Source: Madurella fahalii (Eukaryota > Ascomycota > Sordariomycetes > Sordariales). Taken from it: a stretch of DNA of 64,000 bases. A program made the position numbers and the translations under genes. The notes below the pieces were generated by a model, which was given only the letters and a program-made list of their open reading frames with translations, was not told the origin of the DNA and searched no databases. The stretch is taken from NCBI GenBank assembly GCA_029876055.1, contig CM056875.1, positions 1,054,001 to 1,118,000 of the forward strand, given 5' to 3'. Positions 47,343 through 57,345 of the stretch are shown piece by piece (within the stretch, counting starts at the first letter, position 1; each line of letters begins with the position of its first letter).

Positions 47343-48446
47343 ATGGAGCCCCTTTCCTACCGACAGAGATCCGAACAGGGCCCCATCGATTCCTGGGAGT
47401 CTTGGGCTTCAATAATAGGCGGGCGCCGGCACACGAGAAGTCGGACCCCGCAGAACAACAACCACAACGAAAATCAGAATCAGGTGGCGTCGACGAGCAG
47501 CGACATTGGAGGCGACTTTGAGATCACCCCAGAAGATGTGTCCTGCGTGTTCATTCAGGGTCCGTTGCTATCGGATCCCCCTTGGAGGCTTGATCCCGGG
47601 AAGAGGGATCGGTCTGAGGAGAAGACGCATACCACTTTTCCCGCCGCTGTGCCGCCAGTCAACCACACGGACCTTCACTGCGAATTCCGGGCAGGCGAAT
47701 ACATGGAGAATTTAAACTCGGTTAATGAAGGGCTTAACAAGTGGTACCAACCAAAGGTAGTAATCATACCTCTAGCCAAATATTTTCGTTGCGTTTTCGG
47801 GGATGACCAGGGGTGCATCCGTTGTTATTACCCACGCCCTCCATCCTCTACAAGGCCGCAGCGTTACGTCCTTGGACTTCGTGCCCACCGGGCTGCACTG
47901 TGGGTTATCAATGGGCTGAGCGTCGCTGTTGGATACATCACGACGGTAACTGTCGTCAACTTCAGCCAGGCTCACGGTGAGAGACTTCTATCCCAAGACC
48001 TACTCGCGAACCGTGATCTAATTCAATTGCCAGACACATGCCCAACTCCGGCAAGCGACGACCGTTGGACAACGCTTCTTCCGCTCGAAAGCCACCTGCC
48101 ACAGGTATTCAGATGCCCTAGCGTCCCCGTTGTGTGTGCGGCGTTCGCTACCTGGTCTCTCATAGGAGTTTCCAATCTTCCATGGAGCCCTCAATACTGG
48201 CCTGAATGTGGCCTGGTGGCTCTCACAGTATCTATTGCTACCGGTGCATGGCTTGGATTTGAGGCCATGGTCAACGCCCTGCTTATTGGGGGGTTCCTCA
48301 GCTTCGTCTGTGCAAAAGCGATTGATGGTCTGACATGGCAACCGCGGCGGGAAGGGTACGTTTTGCCTGGCCTCTGTAGGCTCGTGGTCCGGCCGCAACG
48401 GGATTGCATTTGGGATGAGAAGAAACCACTCAAGGATGTATGTTAG
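47343..48446 (+). CDS. Multi-pass membrane protein, unknown
   Basis: A single-exon ORF of 367 residues. The N-terminal ~180 residues are polar with Asn/Gln-rich stretches. Hydrophobic segments lie around residues 185-207, 253-277, 288-309 and 311-327, and a short charged tail follows. The topology (polar soluble head and four closely spaced helices near the C-terminus) parallels the tail of the divergent Est1-type neighbour. A donor-like GTATGT overlaps the last codons, so a further exon (possibly using the open frame around 48500-48640) is possible. No family recognised. Confidence 0.7.
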   Translation: MEPLSYRQRSEQGPIDSWESWASIIGGRRHTRSRTPQNNNHNENQNQVASTSSDIGGDFEITPEDVSCVFIQGPLLSDPPWRLDPGKRDRSEEKTHTTFPAAVPPVNHTDLHCEFRAGEYMENLNSVNEGLNKWYQPKVVIIPLAKYFRCVFGDDQGCIRCYYPRPPSSTRPQRYVLGLRAHRAALWVINGLSVAVGYITTVTVVNFSQAHGERLLSQDLLANRDLIQLPDTCPTPASDDRWTTLLPLESHLPQVFRCPSVPVVCAAFATWSLIGVSNLPWSPQYWPECGLVALTVSIATGAWLGFEAMVNALLIGGFLSFVCAKAIDGLTWQPRREGYVLPGLCRLVVRPQRDCIWDEKKPLKDVC

Positions 48447-49670
48447 TCGCATGTATGTATGGGGATATGGCAACCTGTTTCGCTCGTGGGATCTCTTCTA
48501 CAGCGCCTTCAAGAACATTGCCACCGCCCCCCAACTACCTCTGGGAGCCACACTCATCGTGGAATCACAATCAATACAACTGAGCCTCGCCAGTGAGCTG
48601 AGAGACCTGAGAATCGACAACAACAATACTGACATCTGACATTCTTCCCACTGTCTCATCTCAAATATCCATCGCATGGTCCACCATGAGCACTGCCTGC
48701 ATCCGTATAAGACCAGCAAGCCCTGGTAGCCTAGTTCCCTCGTCTCGAACAGGCCATAACCGGTTTCGGAGCCAAGTTGCATCATCTTCTCCCGATCTGG
48801 TATGCCCAGCTAACCCTCAATGGTGGGGTTAGCCTGCCTGTTTCCATTTCTATTCTGCTTCTTCTTCTTCTTCTTCTTCTTCCACCCCGGCTCCTAACCA
48901 TTCGGCCCACGTTTTCGACGATATTTTTTCCTCTTCAATAACGTACCCGCGTGGGGTTGTGGTTAGTGTTGTTCCTCTCTGTCACGGAGAGGGGAGGATG
49001 GAGTGCATTTTGGCGGTTGTCAAGATTGTGTTGGAGAAGTATGTTGTCGCGATCTGAAAGGGTTTAGCGCTGCCAAGAGTTAGAGCGCAGTTAGCCACAG
49101 GGGATCTCTTTTGTATATATACCGCTCGAAGTCTCCCACATATTGGGATCAGAACAAGGCACATTTTTCTTTCCTTTGTACTTCCAACGCTCTATTCCCG
49201 AGAGCCCTTTTTGCTCCCTGCAGTGCGACATATGTAATTACTTTGCAAGAATAGAGATTGTATAGTTGATAGGCGATTTTGACTGATGATTTTCGGGAAT
49301 TACTGAAACAATGAAGAATTAATTGACAGCTGATAAGGCTGGGTTTGAGTCCTTAGCGTGGCGATGTCAGCTTTCCAAACACAGCTGTTGAATGAGACGA
49401 ATCTGGGCACACAAAATTTCCTTTTTTGTACCTCGCCCACGTGACCACTGCTCACCCCGGCTCAGGCCCGGCTCAGGCCCGGCTCAGTCTTTACTCAGGA
49501 TTTACTCAGGCTTACTCACCTTTGCCCAGGCTAAGTACCATTTTCGGCACGCTGCGGCGCAGCATGCTGAATTGCTTCAACTCTAGCCGAGTGGGCCCAG
49601 AATTGGTCCCATACATAAGATGGCCAAAATCGGCCCCCATTTTGAAAATGAACAGCCTCGCCTTTACCTC
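48447..49670. other. Intergenic with short repeats
   Basis: A (CTT)n run lies at about 48850-48878. Near 49450-49510, GGCTCAGGCCC and TTTACTCAGG-type units are repeated. No gene supported. Confidence 0.5.
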
Positions 49671-49777
49671 ACAGTACTAGTATTGTGATCCAATTGATAG
49701 TGCCCCAGTGACTTACAGTGACTGCTAAACTCCCTGTATTATAGGCCTGACGGCCTATAGAACCTGTCCAATTTCAA
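49671..49777 (+). repeat. Dispersed repeat, copy 1 (inverted with 60157-60262)
   Basis: About 107 bases starting ACAGTACTAGTATTGTGATC and ending CCAATTTCAA. It matches the reverse complement of 60157-60262 over the full length with scattered changes. Likely the end of a mobile element; here it is not followed by the ORF seen next to copy 2. Confidence 0.85.
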
Positions 49778-49992
49778 TAGGTATCCTGGCTCCAAAACTG
49801 CGACAGTATTTAATATACCAGTACATAACATCCCAGCATAGGAGGGCGTTGGGGAATGGTCCGACGCAGCTCATACAGTGGATGTGCTCTGCGGTCGTTG
49901 CCAGTAAAATTAGTTGCGGCATTTTGGTCATGTTAAGCGTGAGCACAAGACCTGGGCCTAACTCTGGGACCCGCAGCAGTTTCTGGGTAGCA

Positions 49993-50115
49993 CGTATATC
50001 ATCATATACCATCCCAAATTTCGAGCTGGGGTACCATGTACCATCCCATTAGTGCTGGAATATCATGTACCATCCCAAATTCCGACTTGGGATATCATGT
50101 ACCATTCCAAAATTC
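49993..50115 (+). repeat. Imperfect ~30-bp tandem repeat
   Basis: About four degenerate units containing ATCATGTACCATCCCAAATT, directly before the inverted-repeat element. Confidence 0.75.
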
Positions 50116-50116
50116 G

Positions 50117-50362
50117 AAAGACGGCCAAATGCTAGACAGACAAGATAGACAAGACAGGCCAGGCAACACCACCACAAGTCGGGTCCCTGCAGCCTAGACA
50201 AGGTCAAAACAACATATGCAGATAAAGCTCCCTCTGATCAGAGGGAGATTGCTTTGCACGCAAAGAAAGCTCGTCAATTGAGCTTGCAACAAGTGTGAAG
50301 AAAAGTGCTGAACTGATTGTTCCGTCTAAAGAGCAACAGCCAGGACGGCCCTACTTATGGTG
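50117..50362 (+). repeat. Inverted repeat, left arm (246 bp)
   Basis: The reverse complement of this arm aligns with 50729-50974 over 246 bases without gaps. By eye I count about 21 differences, all transitions. It contains one copy of the 20-bp palindrome CTCCCTCTGATCAGAGGGAG at 50228-50247. It resembles a solo LTR (TATA-like CTATAAGTAGG in the right-arm orientation). Confidence 0.88.
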
Positions 50363-50678
50363 CGAAAGAAAATGGGCCCACAGTAAGTTCCAGCCCCCGG
50401 GGCACTTGTCGGAAACACGGCACCTCTGAATCTTGGGAAATGACAGTTTAGGATTTTATATGTCTTGTCTTGATTGTCTTGATTGTCCCTGTCTGTGCTG
50501 GAGAGCTTGCTCCTTTTATAGACGAGATACCCGTATAGGATAACGTCTGTTCAACGGCACAGTCAGCTGCCAGCCTGCTTTAGCTGACTAGAGTAGATGG
50601 GTTTGACTCCTGCACTAGATCCTGTGATCCTGATCCTTTGGCACATGATCCTTTTGACAGCACTATCCTAGCAACTGT

Positions 50679-50698
50679 GTCCCTCTGATCAGAGGGAC
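50679..50698. repeat. 20-bp perfect palindrome, spacer copy
   Basis: GTCCCTCTGATCAGAGGGAC, a perfect palindrome between the two inverted arms. Three more copies, differing only in the second and nineteenth bases, lie at 50228-50247, 50844-50863 and 51719-51738. Confidence 0.9.
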
Positions 50699-50728
50699 CC
50701 CGCCCTCTAGGGACTGTTTTCCCCAATT

Positions 50729-50974
50729 CACTATAAGTAGGGCCGTCCTAGCCATTGCTCCTTAGACAGGACAATCAATTCAGTACTTTTCTTCACACTT
50801 GTTGCAAGCTCAATTGACGAGCTTTCTTTATATACAAAGCGATCTCCCTCTGATCAGAGGGAGCTCTATCTGCATATATTGTTTTGACCTTGTCTAGGCT
50901 GCAGGGACCTGATTTGTGGTGGTGTCGCCTAGCCTATCTTGTCTATCTTGTCTGTCTAGCATTTGGCCGTCTTT
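50729..50974 (-). repeat. Inverted repeat, right arm (246 bp)
   Basis: Partner of 50117-50362, separated from it by a 366-bp spacer. It is richer in T and A than the left arm, as expected if it was hit harder by C-to-T change. A CCCTCCCCCTTGTTTT string follows directly; the reverse complement of a similar string sits beside the related element near 51620-51636. Confidence 0.88.
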
Positions 50975-51639
50975 ACCCTCCCCCTTGTTTTTGGTGGGTA
51001 TGTGGGTGTAGATATGTGTTTCTGCACCATTTCAATAGATGAGTAGCCTTATAGGTACTAAACTAGTCTATTCTGAACACAATAATTAACTATAGCCTCG
51101 AAGGTCCTTGCTCTTCGAAATACAATCTGGCTCTAATGAGCTATCTAAATACTTGAGATCCCTAGGACCTGGATTCCATAACTTCTGCCTCTTGACCCCG
51201 TAGCACTTACCAACATTAGAGCTTTCACTAGTAGCTTCACTAAGGTTTAACAAGATTCAGCCTCACACAGCTTGGCAAGTCTCACACAGAATTATAGTAG
51301 AGCCACTAGGTATCAAGAGCGTTCAGCGTGTGACAAGGTGGAAAGCAACTGGCCTATAACCTCTCAACGTTGCTAAACCCCTAATAAGTATAAGCCTCTT
51401 TTAAAGAATTCTAACCAAACCACTATCTCAAAGTTCACCAGCCGCGAATCCGATGTTCATACGTACTAGAAGCCTATTCTAGATGGTTTTAGCGATACGT
51501 AAATCGTTTGGTCAACCTCGAGAAAATCTACGGAATATAAGGAGTACACTAGGCAATTTAAGCAGTTGGTGAAATGGAGCGGAAAACACACATCCACTCC
51601 ATCAACAAAACAACAAGATAACAAAACAAGGGGAGGGAC
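50975..51639. other. AT-rich decayed repeat DNA
   Basis: Lies between two LTR-like sequences with purine/pyrimidine tracts at both ends. No ORF of interest; possibly the eroded inside of a retroelement. Confidence 0.4.
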
Positions 51640-51880
51640 AACGACTGAGAAACCCGACAACAAACCAGGATCCCCAGCAACGTAGCTTGGACCAAAGTAG
51701 CAACAAAGACAGGCAGGACTCCCTCTGATCAGAGGGAGGCCGCAAAGACAGCTCCCAATGGAGCAAGCAAATCGAAAGAAAGAATTGGTTGAACTGTTGA
51801 TCTTGATTGTCCTTGACTGTCGAGGCCGACAGTCAGGACAGTCTTAAATACAGAAAAAAAGTGGGTTCTCAGTCCGATCA
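51640..51880 (+). repeat. LTR-like sequence related to the inverted repeat
   Basis: Preceded by the purine tract AACAAGGGGAGGG (51624-51636). It contains the 20-bp palindrome at 51719-51738, a TTGATTGTCC motif shared with the inverted arms, and an inverted GACTGTCGAGGCCGACAGTC hairpin near 51818-51837. This layout fits a solo LTR of a second, related family (inference). Confidence 0.55.
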
Positions 51881-52005
51881 CCTGATCTAGCCCGGAGGGC
51901 CGGGAACCCGATACCCCGGACCTACACCGCCGGACCCGAAGTCCCAGAGTTGTCTTAGAGTGCTATCCGGCCAGTGCACTATCCCCCATTTCATTGGTTA
52001 AGGCG

Positions 52006-52290
52006 ATGTCAACGGATAAGCTATTTCTCCAGAAGGTTAGCAAAGCCTTAGACGAAAAGGATTTCGAATTAGCCTTCTGCAAACGAAGGATTGAGTCACT
52101 AGAGGCCGAGCTTGATCGGTTACAACGTACTAAGAGGAAAAAGGTCGAACCGGATCCAAACACCTTATTCACAAACATCGAGACGATTCGCACTGCACAA
52201 AAGGTCGTAGGGCGCAATCTGGTGGAAGATTCAGATTCAGAAGAAGATTTAGATTCTAGTAATATAGAGCGTTATATTCAGGTGCTTTGA
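52006..52290 (+). pseudogene. C-terminal remnant of a pogo-type DDE transposase
   Basis: Ninety-four codons from ATG to stop. The sequence has the basic KRKKVEPDPNTLF motif, preceded by a coiled helix rich in Glu/Leu and followed by IETIRTAQKVVGR and an acidic Ser/Asp/Glu tail. This is the typical end of fungal pogo/Fot-type transposases. The DDE catalytic core and the DNA-binding domain (about 400 residues) are missing upstream, so this is a truncated relic and cannot be active. Confidence 0.72.
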
Positions 52291-52690
52291 ATTAACTGTT
52301 TTTTTCGTTGTTTCGTGAGAGGTGGTGGTTTTGGTGACCCTGGTCCGGCTTGTTCCGCTTCAGGGGGTGTTTCGCTTCAGGGTGCACGAACTTAAAGGAC
52401 AGTACTGCATCGTCGCAAACTCTCTCTTGCGTTCGCTCCTCGCCCCAAGCGCCAGGCATGGCGTTAAAGGCACCTGCACAACCCATTTCACTTCGTCGGG
52501 AAACTGCACAAAGTAGCAGATGTTGTAGCTGCCGCACTTAAGCTCGGCGAAGAATTCGCGACGGTTGCATTGCGATGAGACGACGCAAGCGCTAGCACCT
52601 GGCGCTTCGGAATAGATGTAATGAATCGGTCGCACTCGCAGCAAACTCAGGACTGGACGGCCCGGTCCTTCAGCTGTTGAGGACTGTGGG

Positions 52691-52870
52691 ATGTCTGGGA
52701 TGTGGGTGCCATCTGGGCTCCGGCTGGGCCGACGCGCTGTCAGCGGCCCACCAGATTGGTTTCAACAGAAAGAGAAGACCGCATACGGCCGAGCGATACG
52801 GAAATTTATGGAAGATCCCCAGGCTGCTGCGAAGGTTGCGGAGGCAAGGAAGAAGCGGGGAATGGAGTGA
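52691..52870 (+). CDS. Short ORF with a charged C-terminal helix, doubtful
   Basis: Fifty-nine residues, ending in a helix-like charged block (RAIRKFMEDPQAAAKVAEAR). This part reads like real protein and may be the last exon or relic of a longer gene. Nothing recognised upstream. The surrounding longer frames are out of phase with it. Confidence 0.25.
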   Translation: MSGMWVPSGLRLGRRAVSGPPDWFQQKEKTAYGRAIRKFMEDPQAAAKVAEARKKRGME

Positions 52871-53219
52871 CTAGCCGAATTCTTTACCAGGCTGGCCAAA
52901 GCTGGAAGATATTCTTGCAGAGAGAGTTACCAAGAACGCCTCCTGCCGTTACACCAAAGCAGCCCTCACAATAATGACCTACCCCCTGGCACAATCGGCG
53001 ATACTAGATTCCGGCGCAGCATTCACATCTCCAACAACCTTTTCGCAACAATTGGCTCAAACTGCTAGATTCTGACACATCGGGTGTTGAGAGCGTCTGG
53101 GCCTTGTTTTAGACCATTCTTGTGCTGTTACCTCGCTACCCCTCTAATACAAGCCTCAGGACGGTGAGGGTCTCTTTTTTATCAACTTAGGCTTAGGCCA
53201 TTTTTGGGCTGTCATGAGC

Positions 53220-53272
53220 GGAGTGGAGTGGAGTGGAGTGGAGTGGAGTGGAGTGGAGTGGAGTGGAGTGGA
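53220..53272 (+). repeat. (GGAGT)n microsatellite
   Basis: About ten and a half perfect GGAGT pentamers. All overlapping ORFs (poly-Ser-Gly-Val-Glu or His-Ser-Thr-Pro-Leu) are translations of this repeat. Confidence 0.95.
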
Positions 53273-54192
53273 ACTGACGCAACCGATCGTCGTGGCGGAG
53301 TGGTGACGTTCGGCGTCGGAGAATCGCTCTGCAATCGCCACGCCTTCGTGATACTAGCGCTGAGCACCGAGGACCTTTGCAGAAGGAATTTCTTCTGCAA
53401 GGTTCCGATGCGCCTGCGTCCACCTAATATCTAGCGGTCGTTGACAGCGAGCTTCCGAAGCTATAAGGCTATCGCCGAGAATAGCGATGCAGGTAAAAAG
53501 AATGCTTGATGGAAAAGGGGAGGGTTCTATTTCTGCGAGAGAAAAATGTACCTACCGGAATAGTCACACCCTACACTATTTTCTGGCCGAGTCCGATTAG
53601 TCGCAGATTCTGAGCAAGGGATGGGCCGTACTGAGGGCCGCCTGAGCTGAGGTGAGTCCAAAACTTGCCGTTGACTATAAATAAGGCAGCATGGTTGCAA
53701 TGATGATCCTGGGCCCACTTTTGGGACACCGGCCCCCTTTGCACGTAACTGTTGCTTTCCCTCGCTACGTATCTGCCATTTTATCTTTTCTATGTATCCT
53801 AGCTAATGGAGACGATAAACCATAGAGTACAACGTAGCGAGGAGGATAGCGTCGCTTCATGCAAATACCATAGTTACGCAGCGTGTTCACTTGTCAGTTT
53901 CGCTACATCGTGGGTACAGGAGGAAGCCAAAAACCCGCGAAATAAGCTGGTGCCCAAGAGTCCGCAAGCTGAGTTGTTGTCCAGGCGTGATACGGCGGCA
54001 CCGACCAGTTGCCTGTCGTCCAAATAAAAGAATCGAGATTCCATGATTTGATGGCCAAATGGACACCAAATTCGTCATGTGCAACAGTAGCGCCGGGTCA
54101 TGGCGTCATGCCAGTCAACCGCACCCGCCAGAAATTTCTTGCCTCGCACACTCGCCATCCATCAGAACCACCGGAATTGGTGCACTCCAAAA
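53273..54192. other. Upstream region of the HNH gene
   Basis: No separate gene. A 20-base string near 54049-54068 (ATGGCCAAATGGACACCAAA) recurs in diverged form near 56086-56106 and 56162-56182, another dispersed small repeat of the island. An in-frame ATG at 54100 could extend the HNH protein. Confidence 0.5.
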
Positions 54193-55506
54193 ATGGCCAC
54201 AATAGTCCCGACCCTCCAGTCCCGGCGTCGGCCCCCTAAGCCGGTTCTCGAATTGGTCTCTCGAGACGATATCCGCTTTCGCCATCCTGGTTATACCAAT
54301 CACAGCCTATTCCTAACTCTCCCTCGCGTCGATAGTGCAGCATCGATTCCTACCTACGGCGTACATCATAGAACAGCCCTGTTGGCATGCCAGATTATCG
54401 CCGGGAATGCCTTCACCAACAGCTACCTCTCTCTCGATAACGCGGGTCAGCAGCAAGTCCAGGTACCGCTTGATGGTGTCTTGACAGAGGATGAGTACTA
54501 CTTCATCGTTGAAGGCTTTGGTAAAAACTCTCCTCCCCTCTCCGTAGCTTTCGCTAACCTCTTAGCGCTTTACCCCATCGTCCCTAGTTTCCAAGACTGG
54601 GAGTTCCCCCACGGCCGTGTCCCTGATTGGTGGCATTCTGTCAACGCCAGCCCTATCGTCACCATGGACTGCAGCATTACCAACGCTGGCTATGCTGTAG
54701 AGGAAGCCCATCTAGTACCAAAAGAGGAAAGAGCCTGGTACAGGGAGAATGAAATGGAACGCTATGGGGTGGGACTGCCTGATATCGACAACAAAGCGAA
54801 TCTTCTCCCTCTCAGGAAGGACATACACTACTCGTTTAACGCTCGGTGGTTCGTTATTGTTCCAAAGATGGTTACCACGGATTCTTCCCTTCAAGCCTCT
54901 CCTCAATACGTCACACATATTATCTCACGGTCGGCGGCGGAATTATGGCCTACATATCATACCACCATCGTCGAGTCCATCCATTCCGGGTCTCGGGCTT
55001 ACCTCTTCGCCCGTTTCGCTTGGGCTATCCTTTTCCGGGTCAAGCTCTTCGTCATCGCGGGCGAGCCTCGTCACGTCATTCGAGTCGCTAGAACCCCAGC
55101 TGGCAAGAAGGAGTACAAGACTGAGCATTGCAGTGGGGCAGAACTCGAGAACGCATACGGCGGCGGGGGGTCAAAGGCGGCAACCCCACTGTATGCAAGA
55201 AAGAGAAGGTCTGCACAAGCCAGTACAGTAACCGACCAAGACGGCTTTTCAGAGTCATCTGGGGATAGCGACACTAACATGAGCGACATGGACGTTAGGG
55301 GCATAACGAGTGACTGGATAGAATGGGGAAGAAACAGAAGACAGGAGTCGTCAGATGAGACTGCCCCTGATGTCATGCCACCGCAGCAGCTGTCCGAGGC
55401 AGCCGCCCCTGCTACCAAAGTACACCTAGAACCAGCTCTCGAGGTAGAGCTCAGGACAGTTTTGCGCGAGGTTATACCGCAGCAGGGTGAAACCTTCGAA
55501 GACTAG
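54193..55506 (+). CDS. HNH_2-type endonuclease-like protein
   Basis: An uninterrupted ORF. From the ATG at 54193 it gives 437 residues; the first in-frame ATG at 54100 would add 31. The HNH domain spans about residues 160-230: CSITNAGYAVEEAHLVPKEE with the first His of the motif, then NKANLLPLRKDIHYSFNARW with the conserved Asn and the second His, and a following FVIVPK strand. A segment typical of this fungal family, AYLFARFAWAILF, lies near residue 290. The C-terminal third is disordered, acidic and Ser-rich. Such proteins are numerous and variable in filamentous fungi; nuclease activity is inferred from the motif and has little direct support. The ORF is intact although it sits among transposon relics. 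Confidence 0.85.
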   Translation: MATIVPTLQSRRRPPKPVLELVSRDDIRFRHPGYTNHSLFLTLPRVDSAASIPTYGVHHRTALLACQIIAGNAFTNSYLSLDNAGQQQVQVPLDGVLTEDEYYFIVEGFGKNSPPLSVAFANLLALYPIVPSFQDWEFPHGRVPDWWHSVNASPIVTMDCSITNAGYAVEEAHLVPKEERAWYRENEMERYGVGLPDIDNKANLLPLRKDIHYSFNARWFVIVPKMVTTDSSLQASPQYVTHIISRSAAELWPTYHTTIVESIHSGSRAYLFARFAWAILFRVKLFVIAGEPRHVIRVARTPAGKKEYKTEHCSGAELENAYGGGGSKAATPLYARKRRSAQASTVTDQDGFSESSGDSDTNMSDMDVRGITSDWIEWGRNRRQESSDETAPDVMPPQQLSEAAAPATKVHLEPALEVELRTVLREVIPQQGETFED

Positions 55507-56339
55507 GCGGGGATTATACAGAGGTGCTATAATTGTAGATCATTATAGCATGATCGCGGCAAATAGTAATAACTCGTGCTAATCTCTATGCTAATGTTCC
55601 CGTATACGCCGAAACTCTTGTCCTAAGAGTTGACTTGGGGCAGTTGTAAAAGACTTGCTGATCGACAGTTTGAGCGCTACGCTGAGAGTCACGACCCATT
55701 TCGTAGATAGTGCCCTCCTTTCTGACAATGATCAACTACATGGAGGCCAAGAACACGCGTTTGGACTGGCAGGACCCCGGCAGCGGCTGTATGCTCACCC
55801 TTCCCACAGCCGAGTGGGACCACTACACGCCAGTGCTCTCTTTCCCCTCGTCTCAGCCGCATAACCCGCAGCCTTGGACCGACGCGATAAACGCAGCTCC
55901 GTCAATGGCGGCGTCGAAGGCCGCCTAGCCCAGTGGCTCTGCTGCTTCTCCGCGGCGTAAGCATACGACAGCGTCGTGGAGAAGTCCATCGAGGCCGCGT
56001 GCGAGAACTTTAGCTCCGCCATTTGGAACGGCATCACTCAGATCCACAAGCGGGAGACATTGGGCATCTTGGGACGATAAAGCAATGGTGGACAAATGGA
56101 CACCAGATGTGAGCATTTGGGGACATAATTAGGCACACTGCACATCTTGGACCAGGAGAGAAATGGTAGATAAATGGACACTGGATTATGATGTTGGGCA
56201 TCTACTTAAATACATGCGCAGCCCCTAGCGTGTCCTTGAGTTTTCGCTCCATGCTCAAGTCCTTCGCTGTGTGTCACCCCCGAAATGTCTTTAAGCTTTC
56301 GTGTGGCGGCCCTTCTGCGCAGCCTTTTCACCGACAACC
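55507..56339. other. Intergenic
   Basis: Two diverged copies of an ATGGACACCAGATG-like string (near 56100 and 56175). An ORF around 55710-55928 has no further support. Confidence 0.45.
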
Positions 56340-56790
56340 TTAACAGTCAACTTTCAACTTCATCTTCGTAGGGGTCTCAGCGACAGCTTTGCGCTTCGGC
56401 TCTACAGGTGAATGTTAGCAAGAAAGTATGGGGTGAACTCATATAATACATGTTCTTACTCTTGGATGGGGTTGAAGAGTCGGGGATAAAGTTCAAGGCC
56501 TTGCGCTTTGAGCTTCCAGTGCCCGGGGTCGTAATCGCCTTGACCTCTTTCTCGATAACCTCATCGCCGGCCTCTTCCTCGTCGTTACCATCAGCTCCGG
56601 AGCCGGACTCCTCGTCGTCCTCGTTATCAATATACGAGGTATCGATGTTCTTGCCCTTGGCCTTCTTGTCTGAAAAGACATCGTTGTCCTGATCGCTGTC
56701 GAAGACTGAAGAAATTAGCTTGGCGCTGCAGAAGATTGTGGTACAACACTCACCGTCATTGACGACCTTTATTGCGCGGCGGAAGGACAT
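56340..56790 (-). CDS. Small acidic/basic nuclear-type protein (three exons)
   Basis: Exons 56754-56790, 56460-56705 and 56340-56401 give 114 residues. Introns are 48 nt (GTGAGT...CAG) and 58 nt (GTAAGA, CTAAC branch, TAG). The start MSFRRAIKVVND is the only in-frame ATG, but the frame continues upstream with credible codons (SKWHGSRIRAVLETAKNHG), so a further 5' exon or non-ATG start is likely. The middle is Asp/Glu/Ser-rich, and the C-terminus holds a PKKPKRK-type nuclear signal and ends KMKLKVDC. No family recognised. It is divergent from the gene at 57346 with only about 550 bp between them. Confidence 0.6.
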
Positions 56791-57003
56791 TCCGTGGTTC
56801 TTGGCGGTCTCCAATACCGCGCGAATGCGGCTTCCATGCCATTTAGAGTCGCCATTTTTTGACGTGAGATTCTGGGAGATTGTGTAGTGTTGGTGTGTGG
56901 AAGATTTCGTGGGCAAATGGATTTGATATGTGTGGGATCTGCAGTTGTATTGTTTGGGAAAAGGGAAAGGAAGCGTGGTGGGTTTTGGAAAGACTGGCAC
57001 ATG

Positions 57004-57023
57004 TTTTTTTTTTTTTTTTTTTT
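57004..57023 (+). repeat. Poly-T run
   Basis: About twenty T in a row in the divergent promoter region of the two orphan genes. It may act as a nucleosome-excluding promoter tract. Confidence 0.9.
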
Positions 57024-57049
57024 AAGGTCTGAGCGAGGAGCGCGCGCGT

Positions 57050-57152
57050 CCTATTGTTTAATTCACCTGAATAGACAGTGTGCTCTTCCTATTGTTCAGT
57101 TCATCCAAAGACAGTGCGTGCTTCCTATTGTTCAATCCGTCTGAATAGAATC
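57050..57152 (+). repeat. 36-38-bp tandem repeat, three units, in a divergent promoter
   Basis: Three units beginning CCTATTGTT and containing CTGAATAGACAGTG or a variant. They lie midway between the starts at 56790 and 57346, so they may bind a shared regulator (inference). Confidence 0.82.
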
Positions 57153-57345
57153 CTGGGTCTGCAGCCTGAACCTTACCACACGGTTTTCCACTCACCGACC
57201 GGCTTCGCCTGCTCGAGTTCTTTTCCTTGTCATCCTCCACGCAGCACAAACAGAAAGGCCTTCTTCTTTCTTTGCGCTTCCAACCATTATACGGACATTT
57301 CGATCGCACCAGAATTCCTTCCAACAGCCAGCCTCAGTGAGCATC

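Noticed and set aside
48415..48639. 74-codon ORF after the membrane gene
   Set aside because: Could be a last exon of that gene, but the possible splice junction changes its frame; not supported enough to annotate.
53156..53434. Four overlapping ORFs with Ser-Gly-Val-Glu or His-Ser-Thr-Pro-Leu repeats
   Set aside because: They are translations of the GGAGT microsatellite on both strands.
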